This document shows, piece by piece, positions 5,542 through 8,435 of a stretch of DNA of 8,435 bases (position 1 is the stretch's first letter; the number at the start of each line of letters is the position of its first letter). The stretch lies in contig VAXF01000043.1 in the NCBI GenBank assembly GCA_005888395.1, forward strand, positions 1,388 to 9,822. Direction: 5' to 3'. The notes beneath the pieces are model-generated. The model was given only the letters and a program-made list of their open reading frames with translations, made no database searches and was not told the origin of the DNA. Position numbers and translations under genes: made by a program. This DNA is from Actinomycetota bacterium (GTDB lineage: Bacteria; Actinomycetota; Acidimicrobiia; Acidimicrobiales; AC-25).

Positions 5542-5964
5542 ATGACGGCCACGGCGAGCCCGCCCATGACAACCGCCACCGAAGACACCGGCACGGACCG
5601 CGCCGGCATCAGCGTGCTCCTCGTGGACGATGTCCCCGAGGTCCGGGGCGTGTTGCGGGCCGTGCTCCAGATCGACGGCCGCTTCCACGTGGTGGGTGAG
5701 GCCGCGAACGGCGCCGAGGCCCTCCGGCTGGCCGAAGAGCAGCAACCCGACGTGATCGTCCTCGACCTCACGATGGACGGCACCAGCGGCTTCGACGCGC
5801 TTCCCTTCCTACGTGGGGTCGCTCCCGACACGAAGGTGTTGGTGCTTTCGGCCTCGGACGCACGCGCGGACGCGTACGCCCTGGGCGCCGACGCATTCCT
5901 GCTGAAGGGCGAGCGCGTCGTGTCTCGCCTGCGGCAGCTCCTCACCAAGCTCGCCTCGGCCTGA
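5542..5964 (+). CDS. single-domain response regulator (CheY-like receiver)
   Basis: A 140-residue protein made of a receiver domain with a short disordered N-terminus (1-22, Thr/Ala-rich) and no output domain. The acidic pocket is Asp29-Asp30 (VLLVDDVPEVR), the phosphoacceptor is Asp75 (VIVLDLTMDG), the conserved Ser/Thr is Ser103 (VLVLSAS) and the Lys is Lys122 (FLLKG). The invariant-looking Lys-Pro pair is Lys-Gly here, so the loop after beta-5 lacks its usual cis-proline. The domain may still be phosphorylated, and it would act through protein contacts rather than DNA. No histidine kinase is visible in the window. ATG 5542 is the first start; ATG 5566 would trim 8 residues from the disordered tail and cannot be excluded. 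The NuoF-like gene starts 29 bp downstream, so the two are probably co-transcribed. Confidence 0.88.
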   Translation: MTATASPPMTTATEDTGTDRAGISVLLVDDVPEVRGVLRAVLQIDGRFHVVGEAANGAEALRLAEEQQPDVIVLDLTMDGTSGFDALPFLRGVAPDTKVLVLSASDARADAYALGADAFLLKGERVVSRLRQLLTKLASA

Positions 5965-5966
5965 AA

Positions 5967-5982
5967 TCCCGGTCCGCCGGGA
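5967..5982 (+). promoter_or_regulatory. perfect 6-bp hairpin with a UNCG-type loop before the NuoF-like gene
   Basis: TCCCGG (5967-5972) and CCGGGA (5977-5982) are exact reverse complements around TCCG, a UNCG-class tetraloop, although the closing pair is G-C rather than the most stable C-G. The 3' arm contains GGGA, the only Shine-Dalgarno-like sequence before ATG 5994 (11 nt away). The hairpin could therefore limit translation of the downstream gene or stabilise processed mRNA ends. There is no T-run, so a terminator is less likely. Confidence 0.4.
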
Positions 5983-5993
5983 ACACTCTCGGC

Positions 5994-7460
5994 ATGCCCC
6001 TCATCCATCGCGTCCTGCCTCCCACTCCGCCGGCCACGCTCGAGGACTACCGCGCCACGGGCGGTGGCAAGGGCCTGCAAGCCGCCCTCGCAACCGACGC
6101 CGACACGGTCATCGCCGAGATCGAGGCGTCTGGGCTCCGGGGCCGCGGTGGCGCCGGCTTTCCGACCGGCCAGAAATGGCGCGCGGTCGCCGCCAACCGA
6201 TCATCCGAGTTGACGACGACGGTCGTGGTGAACGGCGCCGAGGGCGAGCCCGGCACGTTCAAGGACCGCACGATCCTGCGGACGAACCCCCACGCGGTCG
6301 TCGAGGGAGCACTCATCGCAGCCTCGACCGTCGGAGCGACTCAGGTCGTCTTCGGCCTGAAACACACCTTCGCACCCGAGCTGGCTCGACTGCGCGCAGC
6401 AGTCGACGACGCGCGCGCGGCCGGCTGGGCCGACGGGATCGAGGTCATCGTCTTCGAAGGCCCGGAGGAGTACCTGTACGGCGAGGAGACCGCGTTGTTG
6501 GAGGCGGTCGATGGTCGCATGCCGTTCCCGCGCATCGCGCCCCCGTTCCGTCGGGGCGTCACCGAGGTCGTCGAGGGCGACGCCGACCTCTGGTCACGCA
6601 GTGGGCTCTCGGCCCACGTCGAGATGGCGGCACCGGACGCGGGCATCATCGCCCCGCCGACCCTGGTGAACAACGTGGAGACACTGGCGAACGTCCCGGC
6701 GGTAGTCGCCCGTGGTGCGGCGTGGTTCCGGAGCGAGGGCACCGACGAGTCACCGGGGACCATCGTGTGCACGGTCACGGGATCCACGGTGCGAGCGGGA
6801 GTCGGCGAAATCGCCATGGGCACGCCGCTGCGCGACGTGATCGAGCTCGTCGGTGGGGGCGTTCGGCCCGGCCACCGCGTGAAGGCGGTCGCCACCGGTG
6901 TCTCCAACGCCGTGTTGTCCGAAGAGCAGATCGACACGCCGGTCAGCTACGAAGCGATGGCCGCGATCGGGAGCGGCCTCGGATCGGCTGGGTTCGTCGT
7001 CTTCGACGACGAGGTCGACATGGTCGCGGTCGCAGCGGGCGCGTCGCGCTTCCTCGCCGTCGAGTCGTGCGGTCAGTGCCGGCCGTGCAAGCAGGACGGG
7101 CTCGCCATCGCCGACCTGCTGGCGGGCATCTGCCGGTCCGAGGCCGGCGAGCACGACCTCGACCTCGTGCACGAGCGACTGCAGTTCGTCGCTGACGGCG
7201 CGCGGTGCTTCCTCGCCTACCAGCAGCAGAACGTGATCGGGAGCATCCTCGATCGCTTCGGCACCGAGGTCGAGGCCCACGTGTCGGGTGGAGCGGCGCC
7301 GGTCGAACCCGCGCTCGTCAGCGAGCTCGTCGACGTGGAGGGCGACGTGGCCGTGCTCAACGAGGACCACGTCCGGAAGCAGCCCGACTGGACCTACGAC
7401 GAGGAGTACTCGGGCCAGGCCCCCGCCGACCGCGACGCCGAGCACCGCGCCGCGTCGTAA
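5994..7460 (+). CDS. NuoF-like NADH dehydrogenase 51-kDa family flavoprotein, stand-alone
   Basis: A 488-residue homologue of complex I subunit NuoF and related diaphorase subunits, which pass electrons from NADH via FMN to a [4Fe-4S] cluster. The glycine-rich FMN/NADH region is GLRGRGGAGFPTG (47-59) with KW after it. NGAEGEPGTFKDR (80-92) corresponds to the NADH-binding NxxExEPG segment. YGEETALLEAVDG (162-174) and PTLVNNVETLANVPA (222-236) are also family signatures. Cluster cysteines are 359, 362 and 365 (SCGQCRPC) plus Cys405. It differs from typical NuoF by about 25 extra residues between PPF (183-185) and PTLVNNVET, and by an acidic C-terminal tail after about 425. No nuoE, nuoG or other complex I gene is nearby, so it is probably not the NuoF of a complex I operon. 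It may serve a formate-dehydrogenase-like or unknown oxidoreductase. It follows the response regulator by 29 bp. Confidence 0.88.
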   Translation: MPLIHRVLPPTPPATLEDYRATGGGKGLQAALATDADTVIAEIEASGLRGRGGAGFPTGQKWRAVAANRSSELTTTVVVNGAEGEPGTFKDRTILRTNPHAVVEGALIAASTVGATQVVFGLKHTFAPELARLRAAVDDARAAGWADGIEVIVFEGPEEYLYGEETALLEAVDGRMPFPRIAPPFRRGVTEVVEGDADLWSRSGLSAHVEMAAPDAGIIAPPTLVNNVETLANVPAVVARGAAWFRSEGTDESPGTIVCTVTGSTVRAGVGEIAMGTPLRDVIELVGGGVRPGHRVKAVATGVSNAVLSEEQIDTPVSYEAMAAIGSGLGSAGFVVFDDEVDMVAVAAGASRFLAVESCGQCRPCKQDGLAIADLLAGICRSEAGEHDLDLVHERLQFVADGARCFLAYQQQNVIGSILDRFGTEVEAHVSGGAAPVEPALVSELVDVEGDVAVLNEDHVRKQPDWTYDEEYSGQAPADRDAEHRAAS

Positions 7461-7468
7461 CGAGCCTC

Positions 7469-8435
7469 CTAGTTCCGGAAGCGCTCGCGGTACTTGTCGT
7501 CGAGCTCGTAGACGACGCCGCCGGCGAGCATTGCGTCGATGTCACCGTTGCGGTAACCGGCCTCCCGCAGGATCTCCCGCGAGTGCTGACCAACCAGCGG
7601 AGGAGGTCTCGTGATGCTGCCGCGCGTGTCCGAGAACGTGATGAGGTTGCCGAACTGCCGCATCGCGCCGAGCAGCGGGTGCTCGTAGTCGGCGACGAGG
7701 CCGAGGCGCACGTTGTCGTCGTCGTGCAGCGTGGACCGCCCGTCGACGGTGTCGACGGGAAGCTCGTTCGGGACGCGGGCGTCGTCGAGCAGGCGGGTCC
7801 ACGCCCGGGCCGTACGCGTGAGGAACCGGGGTGCCAGCTCGGCCTCGAGCGTGGTCCGGTGACGGCGGCGGGCGTCGTAGGTCGCGAAGCGCTCGTCGTC
7901 GGCGAGCGCTTCGGCGCCCAGCACCCGGGCGAGGGCGCGCCAGTGCTCGTGACGCTCGGCGGCGACGCAGATCCACGCATCGTCCTGCGTGCGGTAGAGC
8001 CGGTAGAGGGCGCTGGTGCCACAGAGATCGACGTCGAGCCGCGGGTGGTCCCACGGCTCGCCGGTGGAGTCCAACCACACGTCGGACGAGAAGATCACGC
8101 CGCCGTCGTGCAACGAGGTCCACAGCTCCTGGCCCTCGCCGGTGCGCTGACGGTGCACGAGCGCCAAGAGCACGCCGACGATCGAGAGCAACGCGTTGGA
8201 CGCATCGCACATGCCGAATCGCAGGTACAGGGGCGTGTTGCCCTCTCGCGTCGCGCCCCCCTCGTACTCGAGCCCGGCCGAGGCCTGGTACAGCGGGTCG
8301 AGGCCGCCGAAGCGGCCCAGCGGGTCGGCGAGGCCGTAGGCGTAGGTGTTGCAGTAGATGACGTCGGGCCGCACGGCACGGCAGCCCGTGTAGTCGATCC
8401 CGAGCTTGGTGGCCACGCCCCGCGTCATGTTGTGG
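7469..8435 (-). CDS. CaiB/BaiF (class III) CoA-transferase, N-terminus outside window
   Basis: The frame enters from the right edge and ends at TAG 7471-7469, showing 321 residues. It begins HNMTRGVATKLGIDY, corresponding to the usual HNFRPGV..RLGLDY about 90 residues into the family, so roughly a quarter of a 400-residue protein is missing (more if it is one of the fused double-domain types). RPDVIYCNTYAYG, LDPLYQASAG and HRQRTGEGQELWTSL are family blocks. The likely catalytic aspartate is in GMCDASNALL, equivalent to Asp169 of formyl-CoA transferase. These enzymes move CoA between carboxylic acids, often as the first step of degrading a carboxylate, carnitine, bile acid or aromatic acid; the substrate cannot be read here. 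The ATG at 8428 is internal to the conserved HN(F/M) motif and is not the start. The gene is convergent with the NuoF-like gene, with 8 bp between the stops. Confidence 0.88.
   Translation of the reverse strand, partial: HNMTRGVATKLGIDYTGCRAVRPDVIYCNTYAYGLADPLGRFGGLDPLYQASAGLEYEGGATREGNTPLYLRFGMCDASNALLSIVGVLLALVHRQRTGEGQELWTSLHDGGVIFSSDVWLDSTGEPWDHPRLDVDLCGTSALYRLYRTQDDAWICVAAERHEHWRALARVLGAEALADDERFATYDARRRHRTTLEAELAPRFLTRTARAWTRLLDDARVPNELPVDTVDGRSTLHDDDNVRLGLVADYEHPLLGAMRQFGNLITFSDTRGSITRPPPLVGQHSREILREAGYRNGDIDAMLAGGVVYELDDKYRERFRN

Noticed and set aside
1..8435. tRNA, rRNA, transposase, phage or defence genes
   Set aside because: Reading both strands shows no cloverleaf-like segment, transposase motif, terminal inverted repeats or known defence domain; composition is even along the window.

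Overview
The window is a GC-rich stretch of about 8.4 kb, densely coded on both strands. It looks like a chromosomal segment of an actinomycetote. The gene content (cell-wall-binding repeat lipoprotein, KstR-like TetR regulator, MptpB-like phosphatase, paired zinc alcohol dehydrogenases, CaiB/BaiF CoA-transferase) and the GTG/TTG and apparently leaderless starts fit this. The class Acidimicrobiia is a reasonable guess, but the sequence alone cannot prove it. I see no tRNA, rRNA, CRISPR array, insertion sequence, phage gene or recognisable horizontally acquired block.

Layout, left to right. (1) Plus strand: the C-terminal end of an alpha/beta hydrolase cut by the left edge (1-453), then a predicted lipoprotein with three CW_binding_2-type repeats (480-1637). 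(2) Minus strand: a two-gene unit of an MptpB-like phosphatase (2987-2244) and a KstR-like TetR regulator (2196-1634). This unit appears damaged. The regulator is frameshifted inside its helix-turn-helix, apparently by a 7-bp deletion. The phosphatase has no canonical start codon upstream of its conserved N-terminal motif. A 17-bp sequence containing the phosphatase stop and regulator start is tandemly repeated four times. (3) A divergent pair of paralogous zinc alcohol dehydrogenases (4272-3040 minus, 4312-5499 plus) only 39 bp apart. Both have a TANNNT hexamer exactly 7 nt before the GTG start, and a perfect 8-bp-arm inverted repeat covers one of the two promoters. (4) Plus strand: a single-domain response regulator (5542-5964) followed 29 bp later by a stand-alone NuoF-like flavin/iron-sulfur subunit (5994-7460). 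(5) Minus strand: the C-terminal three quarters of a CaiB/BaiF CoA-transferase, cut by the right edge (8435-7469) and convergent with the NuoF-like gene.

How they may work together: a CoA-transferase, alcohol dehydrogenases, a hydrolase, an NADH-oxidising flavoprotein and a KstR-like regulator are the sort of genes found near catabolism of lipids, sterols or other carbon compounds in actinobacteria, but no complete pathway can be read here. I do not see a clearly new multi-gene system. The strongest curiosities are the repeat-expanded stop/start junction in the decaying phosphatase-regulator unit and the compact divergent promoter of the alcohol dehydrogenase pair.
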